Shown piece by piece: positions 32,995-33,465 of a stretch of 33,465 bases of DNA (positions are counted from its first letter, which is position 1; every line of letters starts with the position of its first letter). The notes under the pieces are model-generated. The model was not told the origin of the DNA. It did no database searches and saw only the letters and a program-made list of their open reading frames with translations. Origin of the DNA: Hyphomonadaceae bacterium. Lineage in GTDB: Bacteria; Pseudomonadota; Alphaproteobacteria; Caulobacterales; Hyphomonadaceae. The DNA is taken from NCBI GenBank assembly GCA_027485145.1, contig JAIXRO010000138.1, positions 1-33,465 of the forward strand, written 5' to 3'. A program made the position numbers and the translations under genes.

Positions 32995-33465
32995 TCAGCG
33001 ATTGGCGCCGGGCACCCATTTCACGTCATCTGCGCCATTTTTGTTCGCGGCCCGCCCGGCGACGAACAGCCAGTCCGACAGGCGGTTGATGAAGGCGAGG
33101 GCAACCGGGTTCACGGGCTCGTTTTCGAGCGCGCCGAGTTCGGCCACATGCCGTTCGGCCCGCCGGCAGAGCGTTCGGGCGACATGAAGCTGGGCCGCGA
33201 GGCGCGATCCGCCCGGCAGGATGAAGCTGTCGAGCGGCGGGATCGCGGCGTTCATGGCGTCGATCTCGCCTTCCAGGCGCGTGACCTGCGACTCGATGAT
33301 CCGCAGCGGCGTCCATTCGAGCACCCGGCCGCGCTCCGGGGTGGCGAGGTCCGCGCCAAGGTCGAACAGGTCGTTCTGGATGCGCCGGATGGCCACCAGC
33401 ATCTCGCCTTCGGCCTCAAGGGCGGCGACGCCGAGCGCGGCGTTCAGTTCATCGACGGTGCCATA
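32995..33465 (-). CDS. PduO-type cob(I)alamin adenosyltransferase, C-terminal part
   Basis: This enzyme transfers the adenosyl group from ATP to cob(I)alamin to make coenzyme B12. The 156 residues visible begin with YGTVDELNAALG, the conserved ATP-site helix of the PduO-type family, and continue with IQNDLFDLGADLATP, FILPGG, ARTLCRRAERH and INRLSDWLFVAGR, all family motifs. The N-terminal 30 or so residues, including the K-T-G-D motif expected first, lie beyond the window. It is followed by ndh on the same strand. The family call is secure; the gene is incomplete at the edge. Confidence 0.92.
   Translation of the reverse strand, partial: YGTVDELNAALGVAALEAEGEMLVAIRRIQNDLFDLGADLATPERGRVLEWTPLRIIESQVTRLEGEIDAMNAAIPPLDSFILPGGSRLAAQLHVARTLCRRAERHVAELGALENEPVNPVALAFINRLSDWLFVAGRAANKNGADDVKWVPGANR

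Overview
The window is GC-rich, gene-dense chromosomal DNA from an alphaproteobacterium. The best fit is a Caulobacterales/Hyphomonadaceae-type organism. This is inferred from the trpF-trpB-trpA-accD-folC order, a lysA-TIGR02302 pair, an AccD without its zinc-ribbon cysteines, CtrA-like TTAACC elements and a PduO-type cobalamin adenosyltransferase. I saw no insertion sequence, prophage, CRISPR array or rRNA. No stretch without a gene exceeds about 220 bases.

Layout. 1-485: the start of msrA (minus strand, cut by the window edge) and a tRNA-Ser(GGA). 507-2693: a GH3 glycosidase without a signal peptide. 2896-9920: three consecutive secreted DUF11-type genes ending in a 1693-residue protein with a predicted outer-membrane barrel. 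Two of them share a 19-base upstream element containing TTAACCATGAT. 9922-12124: an acyltransferase-3 membrane protein and a divergent SGNH/GDSL hydrolase. 12186-17789: the tightly packed cluster trpF, trpB, GFA-family protein, cutA, trpA, accD, folC. 17957-18529: an unrecognised 190-residue protein. 18728-22002: etfB, etfA, a terminator, a DUF1203 protein and a 3-hydroxybutyryl-CoA dehydrogenase. 22080-24698: an SNase-like nuclease, a PiuC-type dioxygenase and a His-containing lipoprotein diverging around a Fur-box-like site, then a membrane-anchored thioredoxin. 24741-30600: argH, an LptM-like lipoprotein, a second small lipoprotein, lysA and a TIGR02302 protein. 30660-33465: a metallo-beta-lactamase-fold hydrolase, type II NADH dehydrogenase and a partial cob(I)alamin adenosyltransferase.

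How the genes fit together. Much of the window is housekeeping: tryptophan, folate and fatty-acid synthesis starters, arginine and lysine biosynthesis, and acyl-CoA dehydrogenation electron transfer. The parts least explained by known pathways are the DUF11 surface locus (2896-9920) with its repeated CtrA-like promoter element, and the candidate iron-controlled dioxygenase/lipoprotein pair (22565-24125). The insertion of GFA and cutA genes between trpB and trpA is an unusual operon arrangement. Start sites were moved inward from the longest frame where a Shine-Dalgarno sequence, a stop/start overlap or family length supported it; each case is stated in the entry.
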